Source: Chitinophagales bacterium | GTDB lineage: Bacteria > Bacteroidota > Bacteroidia > Chitinophagales > Chitinophagaceae | NCBI GenBank assembly: GCA_015655015.1 | Contig: JAATFV010000063.1 | Coordinates: forward strand, 1-64,000 | Direction of reading: 5' to 3' | Length of the DNA: 64,000 nt | In this document: piece by piece, positions 1 through 8,016 of the stretch | Numbering within the stretch: position 1 is the stretch's first letter | Layout of the letters: each line of letters opens with the position of its first letter | Notes under the pieces: generated by a model | What the model was told of the DNA's origin: nothing | Seen by the model: only the letters and a program-made list of their open reading frames with translations | The model's database searches: none | Translations under genes and position numbers: made by a program

Positions 1-393
1 GCCTATATCGATTCCAATGGCGTAGGCAGCAGAAGCAAATGTAATGTCGGCGACCTGCCCAGCATTACGTTTAAAGGCAGATCGGTCACCCTGTCCAAAG
101 ATGCCCAGGCATTGATGGCCGGAACGGCAGAAAAACTGCGCAATAGTCCCGGCTGCAAAATAGCTGTGATCGGTTACGGAGAATCCAGCAAGGCAGCTCA
201 GCAGCTCAGCTGGGATCGTGTAAACGCAGTAATTAACTACCTCGTTGAAAAAGAAGGGATCAGCGCCGACAGGTTTATCTTCCGCTATGGACAGGCCGGC
301 GGCGAAGAAAATACGGTGGACCTGAAAGACGGCACCGGGGAAGAAGGCCCGAACACAGTACCAGCCCCACATCCCAATCTGAGGAAAAAATAA
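1..393 (+). CDS. OmpA-family protein, C-terminal part (5' end outside window)
   Basis: The reading frame is open from the first base, so the start lies upstream of the window. The first codons (AYIDSNGVGSRSKC) look like the end of a calcium-binding D-x-D/N-G linker of the type that precedes OmpA domains. The rest fits an OmpA-like peptidoglycan-binding fold: a beta strand (SITFKGRSVTLSK), a helix, then 'IAVIGYGESSKAAQQLSWDRVNAVINYLV' with the usual R-x-x-x-V helix. Family members are periplasmic domains that tether the outer membrane to peptidoglycan. The C-terminus after the domain is short and low in complexity. The family call is good; the full architecture cannot be seen. Confidence 0.75.
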   Translation, partial: AYIDSNGVGSRSKCNVGDLPSITFKGRSVTLSKDAQALMAGTAEKLRNSPGCKIAVIGYGESSKAAQQLSWDRVNAVINYLVEKEGISADRFIFRYGQAGGEENTVDLKDGTGEEGPNTVPAPHPNLRKK

Positions 394-419
394 ACGGTTC
401 GTCCATATTTATTTATTGT

Positions 420-456
420 AAGGGTTCAACCTCTCAGGTTGGACCCTTATTGTTTT
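420..456 (+). terminator. Rho-independent terminator after the OmpA-family gene
   Basis: Stem arms 420-431 and 437-448 (AAGGGTTCAACC / GGTTGGACCCTT, one G-T pair) enclose a 5-nt loop. A T-rich tail (attgttttctt) follows. Confidence 0.8.
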
Positions 457-503
457 CTTGCCACACAGGGGATTCCCGCGATCAGTCCAACGTATTAAAA
501 TAT

Positions 504-536
504 CCTGATACTACAATACATAGCCTGATACTACAA
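504..536 (+). repeat. 13-bp direct repeat with 20-bp period, putative operator
   Basis: CCTGATACTACAA occurs at 504-516 and again at 524-536. The 20-bp period is about two helical turns, as expected for tandem half-sites bound by AraC-type activators. The pair lies about 20 bp upstream of the promoter block of the catalase gene. The binding protein is not known. Confidence 0.5.
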
Positions 537-558
537 AACAAGGAAAAGGTTAGAGGAT

Positions 559-617
559 ATCTACCAGTTATTTTGCCAATTGTCTATTGTCTTCGCCTGC
601 AAAATGAAAGAGTTTTG
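559..617 (+). promoter_or_regulatory. Promoter/operator block of the catalase gene, shared with the SDR gene at 11.8 kb
   Basis: A 20-bp core (TTTTGCCAATTGTCTATTGT, 571-590) ends in a TTG at 587-589. A 20-nt spacer then leads to GAGTTTTG at 610-617, close to the Bacteroidota -33/-7 consensus TTG-N19-21-TAnnTTTG. The core contains the inverted repeat CAAT-N5-ATTG just upstream of -33, a typical activator position. The same block with the same spacing is found at 11758-11816; about 45 of 59 positions agree by hand alignment. Transcription would start near 624, giving a short leader to the ATG at 641. Confidence 0.65.
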
Positions 618-640
618 CCAGACACCAATCATTCCTGTAT

Positions 641-1606
641 ATGCCACAAAATAGTCAATACAAACATTCCGGTGAGATCGTCGAAAAGATCGGAAAGATC
701 CTTGGATACTTTCCCGGGTATCGTTCGCTTCATGCAGACGGCCGTTTTTATCAGGGTACGTTCCGCGCCAATCCAACAGCACGTGAATATACCCGTGCCG
801 TACACCTGCAGGGAGATGAAATTCCCGTGACTGTACGTTTCTCAAAAGGCGGAGGAGATCCCTATGCTCATTTTAGTTCCACGGTGGGCATGGCCACGAG
901 GTTCTACCTGCCCCGCGGAGGAGTGACCAACCTGGTGATGCTTAGCCAGAAATTGTTCATTGCCAATACCATCGATCAGTTCATGGGCCTGCTGGAGGCG
1001 GGGATGCCGACAGAGCCAGGCGGCCCTGTTAATAAGGCAGGGCTTCAAAAGTTCCTGGGTGTCAACCCCAATAGCCTCGCCGTCTTCCGGATGCGGGGAG
1101 CCAGTCCGGCTCCCGTCAGCTTTGCCCATACGGAGTTCAATTCCGTGCACGCCTTCCTCTACATAAATACCCTGAATGTGACCACTCCGGCCCGTTGTCA
1201 TTGGGTGCCGGTTGCAGGAATACAAGGGCAGCCCGCTGATAAGATCAGCCAGGAGGATACGGATATTCTTTACAAAGAGCTGGAGGAAAGACTGACGAAA
1301 GAGCCGGTGAACTTTGACCTGGAATTAGAGCTGGCGGAGCCGGGTGATCCGCTCAACGATGCAACGGCGCTCTGGCCGGAGGATCGACGCCGGATTGTGA
1401 TCGGGCGGATGACACTGTCGGGTCCGATCACTGAAGATGAGCTTAATGATAAGGTAATGAACCACGACCCTACAACACTCACGGACGGGATCGACCCGAC
1501 GGATGATCCGATCCTGCAGATCCGCCGGGGAGTCTATGAAGTTTCGGCCGCCCGGCGAATGGGAGCAAAGCAGGGCTGTCCATTCGGTCATTCACAAAAG
1601 AAATAA
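641..1606 (+). CDS. Catalase-family heme peroxidase (SrpA-like)
   Basis: A 321-residue single-domain catalase-like protein, well short of classical catalases (about 480 residues or more) and matching the small catalase-related peroxidases. Visible landmarks are the distal histidine His31 in 'RSLHADGRFYQGTF', the strand 'VTVRFSKGGGDP', 'GMATRFYLP', and near the C-terminus the R-x-x-x-Y pattern (Arg295, Tyr299 in 'RRGVYEVSAARR') where the proximal heme-ligand tyrosine sits. No signal peptide is evident, so it is probably cytoplasmic. Small catalase-like enzymes usually act as organic-substrate peroxidases rather than strong catalases. It is the first gene of a plus-strand cluster, has its own promoter block, and is 11 bp from the next gene. 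Confidence 0.85.
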   Translation: MPQNSQYKHSGEIVEKIGKILGYFPGYRSLHADGRFYQGTFRANPTAREYTRAVHLQGDEIPVTVRFSKGGGDPYAHFSSTVGMATRFYLPRGGVTNLVMLSQKLFIANTIDQFMGLLEAGMPTEPGGPVNKAGLQKFLGVNPNSLAVFRMRGASPAPVSFAHTEFNSVHAFLYINTLNVTTPARCHWVPVAGIQGQPADKISQEDTDILYKELEERLTKEPVNFDLELELAEPGDPLNDATALWPEDRRRIVIGRMTLSGPITEDELNDKVMNHDPTTLTDGIDPTDDPILQIRRGVYEVSAARRMGAKQGCPFGHSQKK

Positions 1607-1617
1607 AAGAGACAATA

Positions 1618-2052
1618 ATGGAAACCAACCTGGACAGGATGAGGGCAATCGACCTGGCATGGAATGAACGGCGCTGGAACGATTATGGCGACTTGCTGGC
1701 AGATGACCTGCTGGCCTTCGCGAGCGGCGATGCGCTCCCGCATAAAAAGCGGGAGCATATCGACCGGGCAAAAACCTTCTGCAATGCATTCCCTGACAAT
1801 CGGGTGTATAGCACGCCCTATCTGGAGCTGTTTGCCAGTTTCGACAATCGTATGACCTGTTCGATCGCGCGGATCACCGGCACGATGACCGGTACAATGA
1901 AGCTGAGTGGAAAAATGATAAAGCCAACCGGTAGAATTTTTGATACCAGTTTCGTCGCTATCTGCCGATGGCAAGACGGGAAGATCATAGAGCAGCGTGA
2001 ATATTTCGATGTGGAACTGATGATGGCCCAGCTGAAAATCGGTTCTAAATAA
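1618..2052 (+). CDS. SnoaL/NTF2-like protein (ester-cyclase-like)
   Basis: A 144-residue protein with the alpha+beta cone pattern of the NTF2/SnoaL superfamily: N-terminal helix 'RMRAIDLAWNERRWNDYGDLLADDL', a middle hydrophobic pocket region, and C-terminal strands 'FVAICRWQDGKIIEQREYFD' that carry the typical D-G-K-I-x-E-x-x-x-Y/F-x-D signature. Members bind small hydrophobic ligands; some are polyketide cyclases and many have no known reaction. It lies 11 bp after the catalase gene and is surely co-transcribed, which suggests it handles a substrate or product of the neighbouring peroxidases. That role is inference. Confidence 0.7.
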   Translation: METNLDRMRAIDLAWNERRWNDYGDLLADDLLAFASGDALPHKKREHIDRAKTFCNAFPDNRVYSTPYLELFASFDNRMTCSIARITGTMTGTMKLSGKMIKPTGRIFDTSFVAICRWQDGKIIEQREYFDVELMMAQLKIGSK

Positions 2053-2111
2053 CCCGCCTCAAAAAATACACGGCAACAACAAGTTATCTATAATCATTTA
2101 AAAAAGAAAAA

Positions 2112-2633
2112 ATGGAAAACGAAAGTAAAGTGATCCCCAACGAAAGAACCGTAACTGCCCAGGCGGTGTTGAATCAACCTGACGGGCCCGGTAAACGCAT
2201 CGGCAAGCGTGGCGAGCTCGTATTATTCGGAAAAGTGGCTTCCGGCGGAGCCAGGCTCTTCCGTGAGCGGCTCCCCCAATTCCAGGCCGAAGCCGCCTAT
2301 TGGGAAGGCCGTGTAGGCACAGTCCACGATTTCAGGGCATTCCTGTTCGATAATGATACCCGTATCCTTTTCCTTATCACCTACGATGGCGACTTTAAAG
2401 CCTATGTCACTGATATTATCACACAGGCGCACGAATGGTTCGATGCCTTCTTTCCCGGTATCTGGGAAGGTTATGAAGGTTCACATGATGCCAGGTCGGT
2501 GCAATTGGTGATCGACGGAGCAGTAACTTCCGAGCTCTTCTACGTTGCCCATCCGGATGTCACTGTCCACGATATTCGCAAGATGAAAAAACTCTCCCAG
2601 GCAGTCAGCGATCTGTTCGATGCCGCAAACTAA
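2112..2633 (+). CDS. Conserved peroxidase-companion protein of unknown function
   Basis: A 173-residue soluble protein without signal peptide or membrane segment. The middle part ('GTVHDFRAFLFDNDTRILFLITYDGDFKAYVTDII') has the pattern R-x-L-F-L-x-x-Y-D-G-x-x-x-x-Y-x-x-D. From memory, this resembles domains fused to, or encoded beside, DyP-type and other heme peroxidases. The gene overlaps the upstream ATG of the DyP gene by 14 bp, or stops 7 bp before the alternative DyP start. Both layouts imply translational coupling and a likely functional partnership. No catalytic motif is recognised. The name reflects context rather than a proven role. Confidence 0.55.
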   Translation: MENESKVIPNERTVTAQAVLNQPDGPGKRIGKRGELVLFGKVASGGARLFRERLPQFQAEAAYWEGRVGTVHDFRAFLFDNDTRILFLITYDGDFKAYVTDIITQAHEWFDAFFPGIWEGYEGSHDARSVQLVIDGAVTSELFYVAHPDVTVHDIRKMKKLSQAVSDLFDAAN

Positions 2634-3978
2634 ATATTCCATGAATTTTGCTTTAGAATTAGATGATATCCAGGGGACGGTGCTTAGAAACCGTCCCATG
2701 CCCTATTTCGGGGCCTATGTCCTGTTCCGTATCGATGAGGCCGAGGAGGCGCGGACTTTGCTGCGCCGGCTGATCCCGCATGTTACATCGGCCGGAGATT
2801 GGGAGGATCCTGCGGAGAACGCCTGGATCAACATTGTTTTCAGCTTTGAAGGTCTTCGGCGCTTAGGTGTCGCCGCGGATATCCTTGCAGGATTTCCGGT
2901 AGAATTTCGCCAGGGCATGGCTGCCCGCAAAGACTTTCTCGGCGACCACGGTGAGAGCGACCCGGAACATTGGGACCTGCCGCATGGAACTACCGGCTTT
3001 CATATAGGATTGCTGGTGATGGCCGGCAGCGAAACCCTTCGTGATGAAAAGCTGTCGGTTGGTCATCAGGCCATAGCGGAACTTCCCGGCGTTACACTGA
3101 TCGCGCGACTTGAAGTCGGAGTTCCTCCTACGATGCGGGAGCATTTTGGTTTCGTAGATGGTCTCAGCCGGCCGTTTATCGAAGGCGAAGGCGGGATACC
3201 GCTCCCGGGACAGGGTGAACCGATGAAAGCCGGTGAATTCGTGCTGGGATATGAGAATGAAATGGGGGAGATCGCGACAGGACCAGGTCCGGAGGCTCTC
3301 TGGCGGAACGGGACTTATATCTCGATCCGGAAGATCAGGCAAAAGGTTCATTCCTTCCGTCAGTTCCTGCGCGAACAGGCTGCCACCACAGATGGCCAGG
3401 AGTTTGTCGCCGCTAAAATGATGGGACGCTGGCGAAGCGGCTGTCCGCTGGCGCTGGCTCCTCAGAAAGATAACCCCGAAATCGTAAAGGACAAGCAGCG
3501 TAACAATGACTTCGCCTATTATACCGACGACCCCGATGGGAAAAAAACACCAGTCGGATGTCATATCCGCCGGGTCAATCCCCGTGATGCCCTTAAGGAC
3601 ACCATTGTCGATGCCCGTCTTCATCGTCTCCTGCGTCGCGGTACTGCCTATGGCCCCCTATTGCCGGAAGATGCTACCGCCGATGACGGACTTGACCGGG
3701 GGATCGTCATTGCCTTTGTTAATGCCAATCCGGGAAGGCAATTCGAGTTCGTGCAATCGCAATGGGTAAATGACGGTGATTTTGTGTCGCAGGGTTCCCG
3801 TACCGATCCGATCGTCGGGCGACGCGATGTATCCGATGACTACGCCTTTCCGGACAAGCCGGTGCGCCGACGACTTATGAAGCTGCCGGATTTCACGGTC
3901 ACCCGTGGCGGAGAGCATGTATTTCTGCCGGGACTGCGGGGATTGCGCTGGTTGGCAGAAAACACGAAAAACAAATGA
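2620..3978 (+). CDS. DyP-type heme peroxidase
   Basis: A 452-residue dye-decolorising-type peroxidase. Family landmarks are present: G-x-x-D-G in 'FGFVDGLSRP' (catalytic Asp180), the proximal heme ligand His315 in 'VGCHIRRVNPRD', and the distal arginine in 'LLRRGTAYGP' (Arg339/Arg340). The C-terminus has the expected 'FEFVQSQWVNDGDF' segment. No Tat or Sec signal is visible, so it is probably cytoplasmic. The annotated ATG at 2620 overlaps the preceding gene. An ATG at 2641 (MNFALELDDIQG) lies 7 bp after that gene's stop and is an equally good start. DyP enzymes oxidise bulky aromatic compounds with H2O2. The setting beside a catalase-like peroxidase and an efflux system suggests detoxification of aromatic compounds. 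Confidence 0.9.
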   Translation: MPQTKYSMNFALELDDIQGTVLRNRPMPYFGAYVLFRIDEAEEARTLLRRLIPHVTSAGDWEDPAENAWINIVFSFEGLRRLGVAADILAGFPVEFRQGMAARKDFLGDHGESDPEHWDLPHGTTGFHIGLLVMAGSETLRDEKLSVGHQAIAELPGVTLIARLEVGVPPTMREHFGFVDGLSRPFIEGEGGIPLPGQGEPMKAGEFVLGYENEMGEIATGPGPEALWRNGTYISIRKIRQKVHSFRQFLREQAATTDGQEFVAAKMMGRWRSGCPLALAPQKDNPEIVKDKQRNNDFAYYTDDPDGKKTPVGCHIRRVNPRDALKDTIVDARLHRLLRRGTAYGPLLPEDATADDGLDRGIVIAFVNANPGRQFEFVQSQWVNDGDFVSQGSRTDPIVGRRDVSDDYAFPDKPVRRRLMKLPDFTVTRGGEHVFLPGLRGLRWLAENTKNK

Positions 3979-5339
3979 AAAAGTCAGGAGATCATCAATC
4001 GCTATTGAAAATGAATTACCGGATCTGCCACCTTCTGTTGCCGCTGGTTACTATCCTCTCGTCTGCTCCTATGCTGTCCGCGCAGGATAGCCCGGGGAAC
4101 AGGTCACTGAACATGGAAGAAGTTTTTCAGCTTGCCCTGAACAATAGCGTACAGCTTAAGGTACAGCAGCAATATACGGAACTGGCCAGGCAGCAGACGG
4201 AAATAAATAAGCTGGCCAGGCTTCCGGGTATTTCCACTGATCTCGGTTACGGATATATAAGCAATATCGATGTCTGGGACCCTTCCTTTTCCGAACATCA
4301 AAAAGGAGGCGTTCCTCATCCGTTAACACAGCTTTCCGTCTCAGTCGCGGAAGTGATATTCAAAGGAAATGAGATCAACCATACGATCCGTAAATCTACG
4401 CTGGAAGAGCAGATCGCTTTTTTAAAACTGGAAAAAAATACAACCGACATCAAATTTCTCGTTGCCGCCGTATACCTGGATATTTATCGCCTTCTTAATC
4501 AGCGAAAGGTCTATATCAATAATACGAGGCTGGCAGAGCACAGGCTGGCAAACATTCTGACCCTGAGAAAGCAGGGAATGGTCACTTCAAACGACGTATT
4601 ACGAACAGAACTCACTATCTCCGGCTTTCAACTGAACACCAGAAAAATAACCAACAGTATTGCCGAACTTAACAACCAGTTAAATATGGTGTTGGGCCTT
4701 CCGGACTCAAGCCGGCTGATACCGGACAGTAACCTGTTGCGCCGGGTCATCCGGAATGGGGGACTGGACGAATGGATGGAAGAGGCTTACAAAGAAAATC
4801 ATGAATTAAAGATAGCAGCCGTGGAAAGCGAGATCTCCGAAACGAATGTCAACCTCCTGAAAGGAGAAAGGTATCCTGAACTAAGACTTTTTGCCGGTTC
4901 TGCCCTACAGCGCCCGTTCCTCAATAATATCCCGGCCCTCGATATTTATTATAATATTTATGAGGCAGGGATCAGCCTGCATTATAATATCTCTTCCATC
5001 TATCAATCGCCCCGAAAAATAAAGGCAGGAAGAATAGCGCTCGAACAGACCCGGCAGAACGGGCTGTTGCAAAAACAAATGGTGGAGCTCGCCGTCAAAA
5101 ATTCATATATTAAATATAATGAGAGCAGAGACGAACTGGCTACCTATCGAAGCGATCTGAAATCCGCAGAAGAAAATTATCGCATCGTGGAGAAAAAATA
5201 TTTCAACCAGCTTTCCCTGCTGGCGGATCTGATCGACGCGACGGATACAAAAATAGAAGCGGAGCTCAAAGTGACGAACGCAGAAATAAACTGCATGTAC
5301 AATCATTTCCAGCTGTTAAAATCGACCGGTAAACTTTGA
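3975..5339 (+). CDS. TolC-family outer-membrane efflux protein
   Basis: A 454-residue outer-membrane factor. After a cleavable signal peptide ('HLLLPLVTILSSAPMLSAQ') come two repeats of long amphipathic helices typical of the TolC tunnel ('LNMEEVFQLALNNSVQLKVQQQYTELARQQ' and 'WMEEAYKENHELKIAAVESEI'). The ATG at 3975 overlaps the DyP stop as ATGA. A second in-frame ATG at 4011 starts immediately before the signal sequence and could be the true start. The next two genes are an adaptor and an MFS pump, so the three should form an EmrAB-TolC-like tripartite exporter. Coupling to the DyP gene places efflux and peroxidase under one transcript. Confidence 0.88.
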   Translation: MKKSGDHQSLLKMNYRICHLLLPLVTILSSAPMLSAQDSPGNRSLNMEEVFQLALNNSVQLKVQQQYTELARQQTEINKLARLPGISTDLGYGYISNIDVWDPSFSEHQKGGVPHPLTQLSVSVAEVIFKGNEINHTIRKSTLEEQIAFLKLEKNTTDIKFLVAAVYLDIYRLLNQRKVYINNTRLAEHRLANILTLRKQGMVTSNDVLRTELTISGFQLNTRKITNSIAELNNQLNMVLGLPDSSRLIPDSNLLRRVIRNGGLDEWMEEAYKENHELKIAAVESEISETNVNLLKGERYPELRLFAGSALQRPFLNNIPALDIYYNIYEAGISLHYNISSIYQSPRKIKAGRIALEQTRQNGLLQKQMVELAVKNSYIKYNESRDELATYRSDLKSAEENYRIVEKKYFNQLSLLADLIDATDTKIEAELKVTNAEINCMYNHFQLLKSTGKL

Positions 5340-5358
5340 TTATACTAAAATCACTCCC

Positions 5359-6420
5359 ATGAATGCTGTTCAAACTGTAATAAAGAAGTCAAAAGTCATT
5401 GTATTGATCGTGAATATGCTGCTTGTTGTCAGTATCCTGTTCGCCATTGGATGGGGTATCCGTATTTATTATCAAATGGACCGGGAACTTTACACCAATG
5501 ATGCCCAGGTGGAAGAATATATCAACCCGGTGAATACAAGGATCCCCGGTTATATAAAAGAAGTCCGTTTCACCGATCATCAGCGGGTAAAAAAAGGAGA
5601 CACTCTGGTGATCATCGATGACCGGGAATATAAAATACAGTTAGAACAGGCCGAGGCCGCTTACCTGTCTGCCCTGGCCTCTAAAAAAGTTACGGCATCT
5701 TCCATAAGCACCGTACATAGCAATCTAAGTGTGTCCGATGCCAATATCAGGGCTGCAGAAGCACGCTTATGGAATGCGGAACAGAATTACCACCGGTTTG
5801 AAAATCTTTTAAAAGAGGATGCCGCGACCCGGCAGCAATTCGACCAGGCTAAGACGGAATATACTTCTTTGCTGGCCCAAACCAATGCGCTGGTGCAGCA
5901 ACGTCTCACTACTACCCTATCCACTACGGAAGTCTCCAAAAAGATCGATGTCAACGATGCGGAGATCAAACGCGCCCATGCCGGTGTCGACATGGCTGCG
6001 CTCAACCTCTCCTATACGGTGGTGACAGCCCCCTATGACGGAGTGGCCGGCCGCCGGAATATACAGGAAGGTCAACTGGTACAGCCCGGGCAAACATTGT
6101 TATCTTTTGTCCGGAATAACTGCAAATGGGTGGTTGCCAATTTTAAAGAGACCCAGGTTACCCATCTGCACATCGGACAGAAAATGGCCCTGGCCATCGA
6201 CGGGCTTGATCGTAGCGATTTCACCGGTGAGATCGCAGCGATCTCGGAAGCTACAGGCGCCAGGTATTCGGCTATACCCCTGGATAATTCGACAGGCAAT
6301 TTTATTAAAGTACAGCAGCGGGTACCCGTCCGGATCGAATTCATTGCTACCGATAAAAATAAAAAAGATCTCGATTTGTTAATCGCCGGCATGAATGCGG
6401 AGGTGCGGATATGGAAATAA
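5359..6420 (+). CDS. HlyD/EmrA-type membrane fusion protein
   Basis: A 353-residue periplasmic adaptor. Residues about 12-35 form the single inner-membrane anchor. A lipoyl/biotinyl-like half ('RIPGYIKEVRFTDHQRVKKGDTLVIIDD') follows, then an alpha-helical hairpin rich in A, Q and E (about 85-210), the second half-lipoyl 'VTAPYDGVAGRRNIQEGQLVQPGQTLLSFV', and a beta-barrel end. This is the domain order of EmrA. It lies 19 bp after tolC and overlaps the pump gene by 10 bp, so all three are translated together. It would connect the MFS pump with the TolC channel. Confidence 0.9.
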   Translation: MNAVQTVIKKSKVIVLIVNMLLVVSILFAIGWGIRIYYQMDRELYTNDAQVEEYINPVNTRIPGYIKEVRFTDHQRVKKGDTLVIIDDREYKIQLEQAEAAYLSALASKKVTASSISTVHSNLSVSDANIRAAEARLWNAEQNYHRFENLLKEDAATRQQFDQAKTEYTSLLAQTNALVQQRLTTTLSTTEVSKKIDVNDAEIKRAHAGVDMAALNLSYTVVTAPYDGVAGRRNIQEGQLVQPGQTLLSFVRNNCKWVVANFKETQVTHLHIGQKMALAIDGLDRSDFTGEIAAISEATGARYSAIPLDNSTGNFIKVQQRVPVRIEFIATDKNKKDLDLLIAGMNAEVRIWK

Positions 6421-7937
6421 AAGACCTGTTTTATAAGTGGGTGCCGGTTTATGTGAAATTACCGGTCTTATTTATCTTATTTTTTGTCATTCTCACGGCT
6501 AACGGGGTCTTTCTGGGAAATACCACCGATATGTACAGCAGCCTCGGCGTATATGCAGAGCCATATACCGCAGCCTATAATGCCATGTATATCGGAATGG
6601 GCCTGGGTCTGATGATGGGGATGCGGCTCAAGCTGCGTTTTTCCAACAAGGCCCTGTTGTTATGGGGACTCATCTGCATGGTGTTGATGAACCTGATCTG
6701 CGCTACCAATGATCATCCGGTTATTATAATAGGGGCTTGTCTTGTGTTAGGATTTACGAAGATGGCTGCACTTATAGAAGTGTTTATCATCTGGATGTTT
6801 GTCTGGAGCAAAAAAGGGGACACCAGCCGGCTCTATCCTTTTGTGTATTTTACCGCCCTGTCGGGCCTGTACTTTATTACCTGGCTAACGACTCATCTGG
6901 CAGCCATTTATAACTGGAGGTTCGCTTATATCGTTATTATTATTCTGCTGCTTATTTGTTTGTTATTCGCACTGGTGTTTGTGGAAAATCATCGGTTGAG
7001 AAGGCCTGTCCCCCTTTATCAGCTGGATTGGCAGGCCGCGTTGCTGCTGATGGCCTTTATGATGCTTATCAATTACGCAGCAGTTTACGGGAAGGTGGAA
7101 GACTGGCTGGAATCCGATAAGATAAAAATGGTTTTGGCATGCATACCGGTCGCTTTTTGGGGGTTTGTCAAAAGGGAGCTGACGGTAAAACGCCCCCTGC
7201 TGGATCTGAGATTATTCAGGAAATCATTCTTCCGCATAGGATTGTTCTATTTCCTGCTGATGGGAATATTTTTCCCGTCTTCCATTCAGTCCGCCTTTAC
7301 AGGAGGTATCCTCCATTTTGAAATGATCCGGAACATGGAGCTTAACCTTTACATGATCCCCGGAGTATTGGCAGGATCTGTATTATGCTATTACTGGTAC
7401 TTTCATAAATACGATCCCCTGGTGTTGATCTTCTCGGGGTTCCTGGCTTTTGTCGTCTACTATGTCATTTTATACAACAGCCTTATTACGGGATTTGGAA
7501 TCCGGGATTTCTGGCTGCCATCCATTGTCAAAGGATTTGCCATTGTACTGATCTATATCGCCCTGGGTCTGTATTCCACTGCCGGGTTTGATATAAAAAA
7601 TCTTCTGACCGGGGCTGGCGTGGTGATATTGGTACGGTCTTTTTTAGGCAGCGGGGTATTCACCGGGATATATTCTTACTTATTATATGCCGGAAGGGTA
7701 CGGCACCTGGATTATTTAGCCGGTATGGCCGATGCAGATAATTTCCTGGTAAAAGAAGGGAGAAGTCCGGGCGATCTTTATAGAATACTCCAGGAGCAGT
7801 CCAATTTGACGGCATCCAAAGAGATGACTGGCTTTATTATTCTCTCCGGAATAGTGATACTGGCCGGGATCGTAATCAGTTCCGTTCATCAAAGGGTTAA
7901 GGCTGACTGGTCCATTACACCCCAAAACAACCAATAA
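6411..7937 (+). CDS. MFS transporter, DHA2/EmrB-like drug efflux pump
   Basis: A 508-residue polytopic protein with about 14 hydrophobic segments, the number typical of the DHA2 drug:H+ antiporters that pair with EmrA adaptors. Motifs are diverged: no classical MFS motif A (GxxxDRxGRR) is obvious, but 'MYIGMGLGLMMGMRLKLRFSNKALLLWG' occupies its place. Many Bacteroidota EmrB homologues look like this. The start overlaps the adaptor gene by 10 bp. The substrate cannot be read from sequence. The cluster suggests aromatic or oxidised compounds. Confidence 0.8.
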   Translation: MEIKDLFYKWVPVYVKLPVLFILFFVILTANGVFLGNTTDMYSSLGVYAEPYTAAYNAMYIGMGLGLMMGMRLKLRFSNKALLLWGLICMVLMNLICATNDHPVIIIGACLVLGFTKMAALIEVFIIWMFVWSKKGDTSRLYPFVYFTALSGLYFITWLTTHLAAIYNWRFAYIVIIILLLICLLFALVFVENHRLRRPVPLYQLDWQAALLLMAFMMLINYAAVYGKVEDWLESDKIKMVLACIPVAFWGFVKRELTVKRPLLDLRLFRKSFFRIGLFYFLLMGIFFPSSIQSAFTGGILHFEMIRNMELNLYMIPGVLAGSVLCYYWYFHKYDPLVLIFSGFLAFVVYYVILYNSLITGFGIRDFWLPSIVKGFAIVLIYIALGLYSTAGFDIKNLLTGAGVVILVRSFLGSGVFTGIYSYLLYAGRVRHLDYLAGMADADNFLVKEGRSPGDLYRILQEQSNLTASKEMTGFIILSGIVILAGIVISSVHQRVKADWSITPQNNQ

Positions 7938-7987
7938 TGAATAAAGCGCAATTAGAATGATGTTCAACATATTAGACAAAAGTAGCT

Positions 7988-7995
7988 TATTTTTG
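7988..7995 (+). promoter_or_regulatory. Possible -7 box for the three-GAF regulator
   Basis: TATTTTTG matches TAnnTTTG exactly and lies 21 bp upstream of the ATG at 8017. No clear TTG is found at the -33 distance, so the promoter may be weak or activator-dependent. Confidence 0.4.
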
Positions 7996-8016
7996 AGTTG
8001 CTAGTGGCAACCTATT

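Noticed and set aside
450-830. 126-codon frame overlapping the catalase start
   Set aside because: It overlaps the catalase gene and the shared promoter block, and its composition (many C, H, R) is not protein-like.
7938-8016. Sigma54 promoter near the three-GAF activator
   Set aside because: TGGCAA at about 8005 is not followed by a TTGC at the right distance.
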